Position numbers and translations under genes: made by a program. A DNA stretch of 64,000 nucleotides from Clostridia bacterium (lineage in GTDB: Bacteria > Bacillota > Clostridia > Oscillospirales > CAG-272), in contig JAFRQK010000046.1 of NCBI GenBank assembly GCA_017428635.1, positions 94,245-158,244 on the forward strand, in the 5' to 3' direction. This document shows positions 9,247-17,607 of the stretch, in pieces. Numbering within the stretch: position 1 is the first letter of the stretch; each line of letters opens with the position of its first letter. Under the pieces are notes generated by a model. That model was not told where the DNA came from and did not search any database. It was given only the letters and a program-made list of their open reading frames with translations.

Positions 9247-11514
9247 TTGAGAGAAATGGCTGACAGAAGGCAGAGCGAGAACGTGACGGACAACTTCGAG
9301 ATCTCGCTCAACATGCCGAAATCATATCCCGAAATCAAAGCGAGGCCGACGGCCAAAGGCGGAGTAAGAGACCGCTTTTTCGCAGCGGTCGCCGAACTGC
9401 CGGACGAGATAACCGTCGTCCGTCCGTTCTGTCCCGACGCGTTTGAAAAATCGAACGAAAACACGTTTTACGCGTCGCCCGACGGGACCGACGGAGCTAC
9501 GGGGAGAAAAGACGATCCGATCCGCACGCTCAAAGAAGCGACCGACCGCGTCCGCGGACTCGGGGGGGCGAAGATCGTGCTCAGGGGAGGCGACTACGAC
9601 CTGACAGAGACGCTGTGTCTCGGCCCCGAGCATTCGGGAACGGCGAAGTCACCGCTCGTCATTACGGTCGAAAAAGGCGAGAAGGCGAGGATCTCCTCGT
9701 CGAAAAAGATCCCGGTATCGGCGTTTTCGTCCGCCGCGGGAGACGGCTTTCTCCTCAAACTGAAGCCGGAGGTCAGGGACCGCGTGGTCTGCGCGGATCT
9801 CTGCTCTGTCGGAGTCGACGATCTCGGCGCGGTATCCGTTCCGCGTAAGCATTACGGCAATACGCACGGTTCTGCTCTCGTTTTCAACGGCAGGATCCTC
9901 GATCTTGCCCGTTATCCGAACGCGGGAGAGGCGCCGTTTCATCCGACGGGAAAGATCTGGTCGACCGGTTTCGACGAAGAAGGCAACGAACAGCCTTGGG
10001 AGATCGAAGTCGACGACGACCGCCCTTATACCTGGGACGAAGAAGACGAGATCTACGTCTACGGCGCGCTGACCCACGACTGGATCATAATGCACGGAAG
10101 GATCGCCCGATTCGATAAGACGAAACGCACGGTGATCGGCGAGCGGCCGTTCGCGGGCGACGCGATCATCGGTTCCGCCGACAACGACTTTTATTTCACA
10201 AACGTTCCGGAAGAGCTCGACGCACCCGGCGAATGGTATCTCGACAGGAAGACCGGAAAGCTCTATCTCATTCCTCCGGACGGAGAGCTCAAGGACGGCG
10301 ACGATATCCGCTTCGTCACCGGTCACTGCGACGTTCTCACCGTCAGGGACGCGAAATACGTCCTCATCGACGGCCTCGATATCGGACGGTGCGGCGGAGC
10401 CGCGATAAACGTTTTCGGATGTGAAAACGTCGTTGTACAGAGGTGCCTCGTCACGGGAACGTGCGAACATCCCGACGATGACGACTGCGCCGTCGCGGTC
10501 GAAGACGGCGCGCGATGCGGGTTCATCTCCTCGCGGATCGAGGAGTTCACCAACCGCGCCCTTTCCGTTTCGGGCGGCGACAGAAAAACGCTTACGCCCG
10601 CCAACAACTTCATTCAGAACAACGTAGTGAAGAACGGCAAAAACCGTTTCGGCATCATGTGCGGAGGCGGGGTCGGCAACGTCGTGTCGCACAACTATCT
10701 TGAAAACGCGACGATGGGAGACGCCGGTCAGAACGAGGGCATTTTCGAGTACAACGTCATCAAGGGCGGCGACACCGTCGCGCACGACACCGGTATGATC
10801 TACGTCGGCGGCGGCGGATGCTCGTCCTGCGGCAACCATTACAGATACAACTATTTCTACGATTTCGTCAAAGGCGACTACGGTATCTATTTCGACGATC
10901 TGTCGCGCGGAATGTACGCGTACGGCAACGTTGTCGTCGGAAACGGTTCCGAGGAAGACGGAACGGTATGGCGTTCGGGCGGAAGAGGCTACAACCACCA
11001 CAACGGCGGCGAGCACTGCTTCTGGAACAACGTCAGTATCGACGCGGGTTTCTTCGCGTTCGGCGGAGATATCACGTACTGGCTCGAGCCGTTCGGCGCA
11101 TGGAAGGCGTTTTTCGAGGGGATCTACGGCGCGGCGGTCGAAATGAGCGTCGACGTCTACCTCAAAAGGAATCCGACGTTCCGCGAGTGGGCGGCGGCGG
11201 CGATCCGGCATCACGAGGATCTCAAAGATCCGAACTACGTCGAGAAATCGGGCGAGGCTGAAAGACGGCTGAGAACTCCGTGGTGCAACCACTACGAAAA
11301 CAACGTCATCGTCCGCGCGTCAAGACCGTTCAAGCTCGACGTCGGAACGGAATCCGCGACCGGTCTCGATACGAACTATATCACGATGGGGGATCCGGGA
11401 TTCGTCGATTTCGAAGGGCGCGATTACAGGATAAGACCCGACGCGCCTCTTTATAAGAAGATACCGGATTTCAAGCCGATACCTTTCGAAAAGATGGGTC
11501 CGACGGACGACTGA
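9247..11514 (+). CDS. Right-handed beta-helix protein, GH141-like, apparently cytoplasmic
   Basis: A 755-residue protein. After a ~70-residue N-terminus comes FYASPDGTDGATG, then KIVLRGGDYDLTETL, the LDLARYPN segment and WYLDRKTGKLYLIPPDG. A parallel beta-helix rich in N-V-V and G-I repeats spans about 370-640. This order resembles the GH141 family and related beta-helix glycosidases by recall. There is no signal peptide, so it would act inside the cell, perhaps on imported oligosaccharides. The TTG start has AAGGAG 7 bases upstream, overlapping the stop of the zinc-ribbon gene. Substrate unknown; other beta-helix glycosidase or lyase families remain possible. Confidence 0.75.
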   Translation: MREMADRRQSENVTDNFEISLNMPKSYPEIKARPTAKGGVRDRFFAAVAELPDEITVVRPFCPDAFEKSNENTFYASPDGTDGATGRKDDPIRTLKEATDRVRGLGGAKIVLRGGDYDLTETLCLGPEHSGTAKSPLVITVEKGEKARISSSKKIPVSAFSSAAGDGFLLKLKPEVRDRVVCADLCSVGVDDLGAVSVPRKHYGNTHGSALVFNGRILDLARYPNAGEAPFHPTGKIWSTGFDEEGNEQPWEIEVDDDRPYTWDEEDEIYVYGALTHDWIIMHGRIARFDKTKRTVIGERPFAGDAIIGSADNDFYFTNVPEELDAPGEWYLDRKTGKLYLIPPDGELKDGDDIRFVTGHCDVLTVRDAKYVLIDGLDIGRCGGAAINVFGCENVVVQRCLVTGTCEHPDDDDCAVAVEDGARCGFISSRIEEFTNRALSVSGGDRKTLTPANNFIQNNVVKNGKNRFGIMCGGGVGNVVSHNYLENATMGDAGQNEGIFEYNVIKGGDTVAHDTGMIYVGGGGCSSCGNHYRYNYFYDFVKGDYGIYFDDLSRGMYAYGNVVVGNGSEEDGTVWRSGGRGYNHHNGGEHCFWNNVSIDAGFFAFGGDITYWLEPFGAWKAFFEGIYGAAVEMSVDVYLKRNPTFREWAAAAIRHHEDLKDPNYVEKSGEAERRLRTPWCNHYENNVIVRASRPFKLDVGTESATGLDTNYITMGDPGFVDFEGRDYRIRPDAPLYKKIPDFKPIPFEKMGPTDD

Positions 11515-11529
11515 AAAACATAGCGCTAC

Positions 11530-11562
11530 GGGGCGGCGAAAAACGCCGCCCCGCTCTTTTTT
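11530..11562 (+). terminator. Intrinsic terminator after the beta-helix gene
   Basis: A 9-bp GGGGCGGCG/CGCCGCCCC stem with an A5 loop, followed by GCTCTTTTTT. Confidence 0.9.
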
Positions 11563-11565
11563 CGC

Positions 11566-11594
11566 TTGACTTCGGCGCGGCGGTATGTTAAAAT
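11566..11594 (+). promoter_or_regulatory. Promoter of tRNA-Gln
   Basis: TTGACT (11566-11571), 17-base spacer, TAAAAT (11589-11594), 14 bases before the tRNA 5' end. Confidence 0.75.
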
Positions 11595-11607
11595 ATACGC
11601 CGTACGC

Positions 11608-11678
11608 AGGGATATGGTGTAATGGCAACACAACAGACTTTGACTCTGTCGTTTCAGGTTCAAATCCTGATATCCCTG
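11608..11678 (+). tRNA. tRNA-Gln (anticodon TTG)
   Basis: Full cloverleaf: acceptor AGGGATA/TATCCCT, D arm GTG/CAC, anticodon arm ACAGA/TCTGT with loop CTTTGAC, and T arm TCAGG/CCTGA with loop TTCAAAT. The anticodon TTG reads CAA and CAG. CCA is not encoded. It has its own promoter and terminator. Confidence 0.95.
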
Positions 11679-11684
11679 AAAAAT

Positions 11685-11714
11685 CCGCGGAGGGTTTTCC
11701 TCCGCGGTTTTTTT
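11685..11714 (+). terminator. Intrinsic terminator of tRNA-Gln
   Basis: A 9-bp CCGCGGAGG/CCTCCGCGG stem followed by seven T residues. Confidence 0.92.
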
Positions 11715-11796
11715 GTTCTTGATTAAAAATAACATAAAAACCCGCGCAGACGGCGCAAATAATATCAAAATAAATATATGATTTTCCCCGGAGTTG

Positions 11797-11805
11797 TGTT
11801 AGAAT
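11797..11805 (+). promoter_or_regulatory. Probable extended -10 promoter for typA
   Basis: TGT followed by TAGAAT at 11800-11805, 43 bases upstream of the typA start. The region 17 bases upstream (TATGAT) is a weak -35. Confidence 0.45.
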
Positions 11806-11848
11806 ATAGGGTGGTCTACAGATAGTACACGGAAAAGAGGTTCGGACT

Positions 11849-13687
11849 TTGATAAGAGAAGATCTCAGAAATATTGCGATAATCGCTCACGTCGACCACG
11901 GCAAGACGACGCTCGTCGACGAGATGCTCAAACAGTGCGGAGAGTATCACGAAAATCAGGTCGTGAGAGAGAGAGTAATGGACTCCGGCGATCTTGAGCG
12001 TGAGCGCGGAATAACGATACTCGCGAAGAATACTTCCGTCATGAGAGACGGAGTGAAGATCAACATAGTCGACACTCCCGGACACGCGGATTTCGGCGGA
12101 GAGGTCGAAAGAATACTCAAAATGGTGAACGGCGTTCTTCTTCTCGTCGACGCAGCCGAGGGTCCGATGCCGCAGACCCGTTTCGTCCTGAAAAAAGCGA
12201 TGGAACTCGGTCACCGCGTCATCGTCGTCATCAACAAGATCGACAGACCGGACGCGCGTCTTGAGGAAGTCGAGGAGGAAGTTCTCGAGTTGCTGCTCGA
12301 TCTGGACGCGACGGACGAACAGCTCGACTCGCCCATGATCTTCTGCTCGGGCAGAGCCGGCACCGCTTCCCTTTCGCCTTACGAGGCGGGCGTCAATCTC
12401 GACCCGCTTTTCAATACGATCCTCGAATACATCCCGGCTCCCGAGGGCGAACCCGAAGAGCCGCTCCAGCTGCTCGTATCGAGCATCGACTACAACGATT
12501 ACGTCGGACGTATCGGCATCGGCCGTATCGAGAGAGGAACGGCGAAGGTCGGCGCCGAGGCCGTCATCGTCAACTACCACGACCCGGACGCCGTACCGAA
12601 GAAGACGAAGATCGTCACGCTTTGGCAGTTCGACGGGCTGAACAAGAAAGAAGTCACCGAGGCGACGGTCGGAGACATCGTCTGCTTCTCCGGCGCGGAG
12701 GACATCTCGATCGGCGATACGATCGCTTCCCCGCTCGCGCCCGAGCCGCTCGAATTCGTCAAGGTCAGCGAGCCGACGATGGAGATGACGTTTTCCGTCA
12801 ACGACTCTCCGTTCGCGGGACGCGAGGGCAAATTCGTCACTTCCCGCCAGCTCAGAGAGCGTCTTTACAAAGAGACGCTGCGCGACGTTTCGCTCCGCGT
12901 TTCCGACGGCGACACGACCGACAGCTTTAAGGTCGCGGGGCGCGGCGAGATGCACCTGTCCATCCTCATCGAGACGATGAGGCGCGAAGGATACGAGCTC
13001 TGCTGCTCCACACCGCGCGTTCTGTTCCGTGAGATCGACGGCAGAAAATGCGAGCCGATGGAGCGCGTGACCGCCGACGTTCCCGAGGAATACGTCGGGG
13101 CAGTTATCGAAAAACTCGGCGCAAGACGCGGAGAACTGCTCGAGATGGGACCCGCGGGTTCGCGCATGAGGATCGAATATTCGATCCCTGCGAGATGTCT
13201 GCTCGGATACAGAAGCGAATTCATGACCGATACGAGAGGCGAAGGCGTCATCAGCTCGGTCTTCGACGGATACCAGCCGTACAAGGGCGACGTCACGACC
13301 CGATTCACCGGATCGCTCGTCGCGTCCGAGGACGGCGAATCGACGTCCTACGGCCTGTTCAACTGTCAGGACAGAGGCGTGATGTTCATCGGCGTTCAGA
13401 CGCCCGTTTATCAGGGTATGATCGTAGGCGAATGTCCTAAGAAAGAGGATATCGCCCTGAACGTCTGCAAGAAGAAACACCTCACTTCGATCAGATCGGC
13501 GGGCGCGGACGAAGCGCTCCGTCTCGTTCCTCCGAAGGAACTCTCGCTCGAGCAGGCGATCGAATTCATCGCCGACGACGAGCTTATCGAGGTCACTCCG
13601 AAGAACATCCGTCTCAGAAAGAGGATACTGAACACCGAACTGCGGCTGAAAGCCGAGGCGAGGATCAAAAAAGGCGGTACGGTATGA
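11849..13687 (+). CDS. typA: Ribosome-associated translational GTPase TypA/BipA
   Basis: A 612-residue translation-factor GTPase of standard length. The P-loop HVDHGKTTL, switch [16 protein letters not shown] and NKIDRPDAR lie in the G domain, followed by EF-G-like domains and the TypA-specific C-terminus. It binds the ribosome and assists assembly and stress or cold growth. The start is TTG at 11849 with AGAGG about 8 bases upstream; it gives [18 protein letters not shown], the normal N-terminus. Its stop overlaps the thrH ATG by 4 bases. Confidence 0.96.
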   Translation: MIREDLRNIAIIAHVDHGKTTLVDEMLKQCGEYHENQVVRERVMDSGDLERERGITILAKNTSVMRDGVKINIVDTPGHADFGGEVERILKMVNGVLLLVDAAEGPMPQTRFVLKKAMELGHRVIVVINKIDRPDARLEEVEEEVLELLLDLDATDEQLDSPMIFCSGRAGTASLSPYEAGVNLDPLFNTILEYIPAPEGEPEEPLQLLVSSIDYNDYVGRIGIGRIERGTAKVGAEAVIVNYHDPDAVPKKTKIVTLWQFDGLNKKEVTEATVGDIVCFSGAEDISIGDTIASPLAPEPLEFVKVSEPTMEMTFSVNDSPFAGREGKFVTSRQLRERLYKETLRDVSLRVSDGDTTDSFKVAGRGEMHLSILIETMRREGYELCCSTPRVLFREIDGRKCEPMERVTADVPEEYVGAVIEKLGARRGELLEMGPAGSRMRIEYSIPARCLLGYRSEFMTDTRGEGVISSVFDGYQPYKGDVTTRFTGSLVASEDGESTSYGLFNCQDRGVMFIGVQTPVYQGMIVGECPKKEDIALNVCKKKHLTSIRSAGADEALRLVPPKELSLEQAIEFIADDELIEVTPKNIRLRKRILNTELRLKAEARIKKGGTV

Positions 13688-14283
13688 ATATAGTCTGTCT
13701 CGACCTCGAGGGCGTTCTCGTCCCCGAGATATGGATCGCGTTTTCCGAAAAAAGCGGGATCCCGGAACTCAGGCGCACGACGCGCGACGAGCCCGACTAC
13801 GCGAAACTGATGGATTTCAGACTGAGGACGCTCGCGGAGCATCATCTCGGCCTGAACGAGATCCGCGAAGTGATCGGCGGGATCGACCCGATGGAGGGCG
13901 CGAAGGAATTCCTCGACGAACTCCGTTCGGTCACACAAACCGTGATCCTCTCCGACACTTTCGAGCAGTTCGCGGGTCCGCTGATGAAGAAACTCGGTAT
14001 GCCGACGATCTTCTGCAACTCGCTCACCGTCGCGGACGACGGAACGGTGACGGGATACCGGCTGCGCTGCGAGAAGACGAAACTGACGACGGTGCGAGCG
14101 CTTCAGTCGATGGGTTACGACACGATCGCCGCGGGCGACAGTTTCAACGACCTTGAGATGATAAAGGCGAGCCGCGCGGGATTCCTCTTCCGCTCGACCG
14201 AGAAGATCAAAAAGGATCACCCCGAGCTCCCCGCGTTCGAAGAATACGCGGATCTGCTCAGGGCGATAAAAGAAGTTCTGTAA
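13684..14283 (+). CDS. thrH: HAD-family phosphoserine phosphatase / homoserine phosphotransferase (ThrH)
   Basis: A 199-residue HAD hydrolase. Motif I is DLEGVLVPEIW, as in ThrH rather than the DxDGT of general phosphatases. Motif II is ILSDTFEQF and motif III/IV is AAGDSFNDLEMI. ThrH dephosphorylates phosphoserine and can pass the phosphate to homoserine. The ATG lies within the typA stop (ATGA), so it is cotranslated with typA. A strong terminator follows directly. Confidence 0.9.
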   Translation: MNIVCLDLEGVLVPEIWIAFSEKSGIPELRRTTRDEPDYAKLMDFRLRTLAEHHLGLNEIREVIGGIDPMEGAKEFLDELRSVTQTVILSDTFEQFAGPLMKKLGMPTIFCNSLTVADDGTVTGYRLRCEKTKLTTVRALQSMGYDTIAAGDSFNDLEMIKASRAGFLFRSTEKIKKDHPELPAFEEYADLLRAIKEVL

Positions 14284-14286
14284 AAG

Positions 14287-14318
14287 AAAAAAGAGAGGGA
14301 TGCGTCCCTCTCTTTTTT
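14287..14318. terminator. Bidirectional terminator between thrH and the radical SAM gene
   Basis: A 14-bp AAAAAAGAGAGGGA stem and its complement, with a TGCG loop and A and T runs on either side, between two convergent genes. Confidence 0.92.
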
Positions 14319-14320
14319 TA

Positions 14321-15526
14321 TTATTTGAAATCCAAAACGACCGAGTCGGGGTCGGCGATGGCGGCTTTGAAACTTTCGACGCGCTGCATTACTTCGTCTT
14401 CGGTGTACTGATCCGGGAGATCCGCGGCGGGAGTGCCGGGTCTCGGGGAGAAGCCGTGACAGTAGATCCAGTCGAACGCCATAAGGTTGCAGAAATCGAC
14501 CGTATCTTTGAGTTCCTCGTCGCTTTCGGACGGAAAGCCGACGATAACGGACGTTCCGATCCTGAAATCTTTCGGCGCTGCTTCTTTCAGTTCGAGTAGC
14601 ATCCGCTTTGTCTCTTCGATATCGTAACGCCTGTGCATCAAGCCAAGAACGCGATCGTTGCCCGACTGGATCGGTATGTAAAGATTCGACAGCCTTTTTT
14701 GTCTGCACAGCGTCTTTACGGGTTCGAAAATTATCTTCAAAAAGACGGGGTTGATGTCCGTCAGTTCGAGCGTGAACTTCTCTTCAATCTCCGAGATCGC
14801 CGTGAGGAGTTTACCGAGATCTGTCTTTATATCGAGACCGTAACTTCCGGCGCAGTCGCCTATCAGCCTAAAATGTTTATATCCGTTTGCAAGACCTTCC
14901 CGGAACTCAGCTATGACCGTTTCGATAGGCTTGCTGTTTCTGAGCGGACCAATCGCTTTCTGGATCGCGCAGTACGTGCATCCCATCGAGCAGCCTTCGT
15001 GGATCTGGATATAAAACGTCTTACGGTTGGTCGCCCTCAGCCTCAAACCGCGCATGATCGCCCGAGGACTCAGACTCGTGACGTATTTGACGGCACTGAG
15101 GGTATTTCCCACGTCGCTTCGGTACAGTCCTTCCATTTTATAGAGGTTAGGTCGTTCGAATTCGTCGAGTTTGCTCGGCATATCGAAGATACGGTCGAGT
15201 TTTTCATACGACTTCGGGCTGAAGGTCGGGCCGCCGAATTCCTCGGCGACACGCTCCGGATTTATCTCGGGAACGCACCCGCCCAGAATGATCTGCGCGC
15301 CGGGTTTTTTGCCCGCCTTTATCCTCTCGAGCATTTCAAACGTGAAATCCTCGTGAAGTTGGGTGACACCGCACGTCGTGAGGATAATGATGTCGGCGGT
15401 CTTATCTACCGAATAATGGTTCTTCGATATTTTGTAACCGTTTGCGATAAACCAGTTTTTGACCTGTTCGAGTTCGAGAACTCTGCGATCGCAACTCTTA
15501 ATAATTATCTGTACTTTCTGCGCCAT
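14321..15526 (-). CDS. MiaB-like radical SAM methylthiotransferase-family protein without TRAM domain
   Basis: A 401-residue protein. The N-terminal UPF0004 region shows three Cys at KSCDRR, LTTCGVTQ and LGGCVPEI, as expected for the auxiliary Fe-S cluster of methylthiotransferases. The radical SAM motif CSMGCTYC follows at about residue 180. MiaB, MtaB and RimO proteins are typically 430-470 residues and end in a ~60-residue TRAM RNA/protein-binding domain; this one stops after the SAM barrel (SFKAAIADPDSVVLDFK). The usual GCQMN near the first Cys is also changed to SCDRR. The start is firm: AGGAGG precedes the ATG. The substrate may be a tRNA, a protein or something else. Confidence 0.82.
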   Translation of the reverse strand: MAQKVQIIIKSCDRRVLELEQVKNWFIANGYKISKNHYSVDKTADIIILTTCGVTQLHEDFTFEMLERIKAGKKPGAQIILGGCVPEINPERVAEEFGGPTFSPKSYEKLDRIFDMPSKLDEFERPNLYKMEGLYRSDVGNTLSAVKYVTSLSPRAIMRGLRLRATNRKTFYIQIHEGCSMGCTYCAIQKAIGPLRNSKPIETVIAEFREGLANGYKHFRLIGDCAGSYGLDIKTDLGKLLTAISEIEEKFTLELTDINPVFLKIIFEPVKTLCRQKRLSNLYIPIQSGNDRVLGLMHRRYDIEETKRMLLELKEAAPKDFRIGTSVIVGFPSESDEELKDTVDFCNLMAFDWIYCHGFSPRPGTPAADLPDQYTEDEVMQRVESFKAAIADPDSVVLDFK

Positions 15527-15556
15527 GGGTCGACCTCCTCTATTTCATCCGCATTA

Positions 15557-15716
15557 TAAAAAAGTGCGCAGCCGAAGCCGCGCACCGAAAAACGCACAAC
15601 TCCAATTGCTGCGACACAATTCCTTTCTTCCTGTATAGGAATGCGGGAAAGGAGCATGCATTTTTGCCTAAGCAAAAATACATACCCATACAAGAAGAAA
15701 TAACGAATTGTGTCGC
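15557..15716 (-). ncRNA. Candidate structured small RNA (novel or unrecognised family)
   Basis: On the minus strand a consensus promoter (15751-15723) is followed by an imperfect palindrome of about 110 bases. The predicted 5' end GCGACACAAUUC pairs perfectly with GAAUUGUGUCGC. The helix continues with UUUCUUC/GAAGAAA and a further ~12 pairs, and is capped by AUUUUUGC-UUAG-GCAAAAAU. A 15-base unpaired bulge on the 3' side contains CUCCUUUCCC, which complements Shine-Dalgarno sequences. It ends in a GTGCGCGGC-TTCG-GCTGCGCAC stem plus six U. No open reading frame fits. It could instead be a leader/attenuator of the radical SAM gene or a palindromic element. Confidence 0.55.
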
Positions 15717-15722
15717 AATTTG

Positions 15723-15751
15723 ATTTTATCACATTAAAGAAGTTTTTGCAA
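15723..15751 (-). promoter_or_regulatory. Promoter of the candidate small RNA
   Basis: Minus strand TTGCAA (15751-15746), 17-base spacer ending in TGA (extended -10), TAAAAT (15728-15723). The predicted start falls at the base of the RNA helix. Confidence 0.65.
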
Positions 15752-15755
15752 GTGC

Positions 15756-15792
15756 AAAAAGAGGGGTTCGGTTCTGTAACCGTACCCCTCTT
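15756..15792 (-). terminator. Intrinsic terminator of the alpha-galactosidase gene
   Basis: Minus strand AAGAGGGGT plus CGGTT pairs with AACCG plus ACCCCTCTT around an ACA loop, followed by a T run, 6 bases after the stop codon. Confidence 0.88.
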
Positions 15793-15797
15793 GATAA

Positions 15798-16958
15798 TTA
15801 CATCTCCGGCGTAAGTGTGAAAACGCGGGTGTCGTGCGAGGCGACCTCGCAGGAGAAGATACCGTACTGTTCGGGGAACGTCTCTCCGGTCCACTCGTCG
15901 CGGACGGTCATTCCGATGCCTCCAGCGAGTCCGACTTCTTCCCATCTGAACGAGAAGCGGTTCGTCTCCGTTCCTCTGTTGAGGACGGCGACCGCCCAGC
16001 GGAAGTCGGACAGTTCCTTCGTCCACAGTTCCCTGCCGTGATATTCCGAGGAGACGCGGCGGGCGGGGATAACGAGCGGATCCTGATCGATTGCGATCAG
16101 GTTTTTGTTTTTGAGCGTCTTCAGCGATTCCTCGTCGAGTTTATTTAGATCTGCGCCGATGATGAGCGGAGAAGACGTCATGCACCAGAGGGCGAACTGC
16201 GTTCTGCCCTCGGCGTCCGTGAGACCGTTGCCGAGCTCCATAAACTGCGAATTGCCCTTGATGCCGACGACGAGGAAATCGGGGTCGCTGACGCCGCCCG
16301 CTCTCGTGTGCGGCGTCGAATCGGAGCCGTATTCGTCCATCGCGCCGAGAATGCCGCGGTATTGGTCGGTCTCGCGCGAAAAGCTGTCACGGATGTCGCC
16401 GCCGACGCGCCACATATCGCCGACGCCGTGCGCCCAGAGCCACGGACGGGTCGCGCCGTGCTCGCACATCGCGTAGATGATATCTCTGCCGCAGTTTTTC
16501 AGGGCGATGCCCATTTTGATATATTCTTTGACGAGGTTGCGCTCGCCGTCGCCGTCCGTCGGGTGGTTGTCGTATTTGACGAGGTCGAAGCCCCATTCGG
16601 CGATGCGTTTTGCGTCCTCGAATTCGTGGCCGAGCGTGCCGGCGTCGCCCCACCACGTCGTAAGCCCGCAGCCGAGATAGCATCCGGCGAGCAGTCCCTT
16701 GGCGTGGATATAGTCGGTGAGCCACTTCATACCGTGCGGGAAAATGTCTTCTTTCCAGACAAGCTGACCGTCGGCTCCTCTCTCGCGGCCGAGATATCCG
16801 TCGTCAAGGCCGACCATGTTATACCCGAGGTCGGAAAGGCCGAGGCGGACGAGCGCGTCCGCGGCGTCGGTGATGATCTTCTCGCTCGGGGAGCAGTCGC
16901 AGTTGCAGTAGGAGTTCCAGCCCATTACGGGCGTCATTTTCTTCGTTTTTACGCTCAT
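15798..16958 (-). CDS. Alpha-galactosidase, GH27 family, cytoplasmic
   Basis: A 386-residue GH27 glycosidase. The N-terminal MGWNSYCNCDCSPSE and GLDDGYLGR motifs are followed by the nucleophile region DLVKYDNH and the acid/base region WRVGGDIRD. A beta-sandwich C-domain ends the protein. It releases alpha-linked galactose, for example from melibiose or raffinose. No signal peptide is present, so substrates must be imported. AAAGGAG precedes the ATG at 16958. The canonical Cys after the nucleophile (KYDWC) is replaced (KYDNH). No transporter or regulator for the sugar is adjacent; the gene sits alone beyond the end of the ribosomal operon. Confidence 0.9.
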   Translation of the reverse strand: MSVKTKKMTPVMGWNSYCNCDCSPSEKIITDAADALVRLGLSDLGYNMVGLDDGYLGRERGADGQLVWKEDIFPHGMKWLTDYIHAKGLLAGCYLGCGLTTWWGDAGTLGHEFEDAKRIAEWGFDLVKYDNHPTDGDGERNLVKEYIKMGIALKNCGRDIIYAMCEHGATRPWLWAHGVGDMWRVGGDIRDSFSRETDQYRGILGAMDEYGSDSTPHTRAGGVSDPDFLVVGIKGNSQFMELGNGLTDAEGRTQFALWCMTSSPLIIGADLNKLDEESLKTLKNKNLIAIDQDPLVIPARRVSSEYHGRELWTKELSDFRWAVAVLNRGTETNRFSFRWEEVGLAGGIGMTVRDEWTGETFPEQYGIFSCEVASHDTRVFTLTPEM

Positions 16959-16985
16959 AGTGATTCTCCTTTAATCCTTTGTTCT

Positions 16986-17115
16986 CACCTCATCCGGGTC
17001 CTTCGGACCAACCTTGTCTACCCTGCGGGGTTCGGTCAGGCGCGGCTCTGACAACCCACCGGGTTGTCATTCACTACCGCGCCGTGCGCTTCGCTACCCT
17101 CAAGGGGAAGGCTAT
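16986..17115 (-). repeat. Probable dispersed palindromic repeat element
   Basis: Non-coding stretch between rplQ and the GH27 gene made of short palindromes: GGTCC-TTC-GGACC near 17000, GACAACCC/GGTTGTC near 17052-17069, and CCCTCAAGGGGAAGGCT near 17097. From memory, CCTTCCCCTTGAGGG and GGACCGGATGAGGTGAG type ends recur as short interspersed elements in clostridial genomes. Only one copy is evident here, so repeat status is inference. Confidence 0.45.
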
Positions 17116-17120
17116 TTAAG

Positions 17121-17150
17121 AAAACCGCGCGCCGATAAAACGGCGCGCGG
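17121..17150 (-). terminator. Terminator of the ribosomal superoperon
   Basis: Minus strand CCGCGCGCCG/CGGCGCGCGG 10-bp stem with a TTTTAT loop and a TTTTCTT tail, just after the rplQ stop. Confidence 0.92.
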
Positions 17151-17157
17151 GATCATA

Positions 17158-17544
17158 TTATTTCTTGTCTTCTTTTTTGTCTTTCTTCGCGTCAAACTTC
17201 ACGTCGACGAACCTGATCAGAGCCATCTCCGCGCCGTCACCGCGACGGGGACCAAGCTTATAGATCCTGGTGTAACCGCCGTTTCTGTCGGCATAACGGG
17301 GCGCAGTCACGTCAAAAAGTTTCGTGACGACTTCCCTTTTGGTGATGTATGCAAGCGCCTGACGTTTCGCTGCAAGGGTGTTCTTCTTACCGAGCGTTAC
17401 CATACGCTCAGCCATGGAACGAACTTCCTTCGCTCTCGTCACCGTCGTTTCGATCTGTTCGTTTTCGATCAGAAAAGTGACCATGCCGCGGAGCATTGCG
17501 TTTCTGTGCGCGGTCGGTCTGCCGAGTTTTCTTGTTCCTGGCAT
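17158..17544 (-). CDS. rplQ: 50S ribosomal protein L17
   Basis: 128 residues starting [20 protein letters not shown], the invariant L17 N-terminus. The Lys-rich C-terminal tail ([13 protein letters not shown]) is slightly extended. It lines the exit-tunnel region of the large subunit. It is the last gene of the operon, 63 bases after rpoA, and is followed by a strong terminator; the ECF transporter genes, truA, rplM and rpsI that often follow in Firmicutes are not here. Confidence 0.98.
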   Translation of the reverse strand: MPGTRKLGRPTAHRNAMLRGMVTFLIENEQIETTVTRAKEVRSMAERMVTLGKKNTLAAKRQALAYITKREVVTKLFDVTAPRYADRNGGYTRIYKLGPRRGDGAEMALIRFVDVKFDAKKDKKEDKK

Positions 17545-17607
17545 TGTTCTGTCCTCCTTTTGCTAAAGTTTGTCTTCCCTCACATCGAGGGAAACTTTGC
17601 CCTTCCC

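Noticed and set aside
15557-15716. 6S RNA as the identity of the candidate small RNA
   Set aside because: The length is close, but the large central bubble expected of 6S RNA is not present; the only big unpaired part is a one-sided bulge near the tip.
15798-16958. Recent horizontal transfer of the alpha-galactosidase gene
   Set aside because: Codon and base composition look like the neighbours by eye, and no mobile element or integration site is visible. A palindromic repeat alone is not enough.
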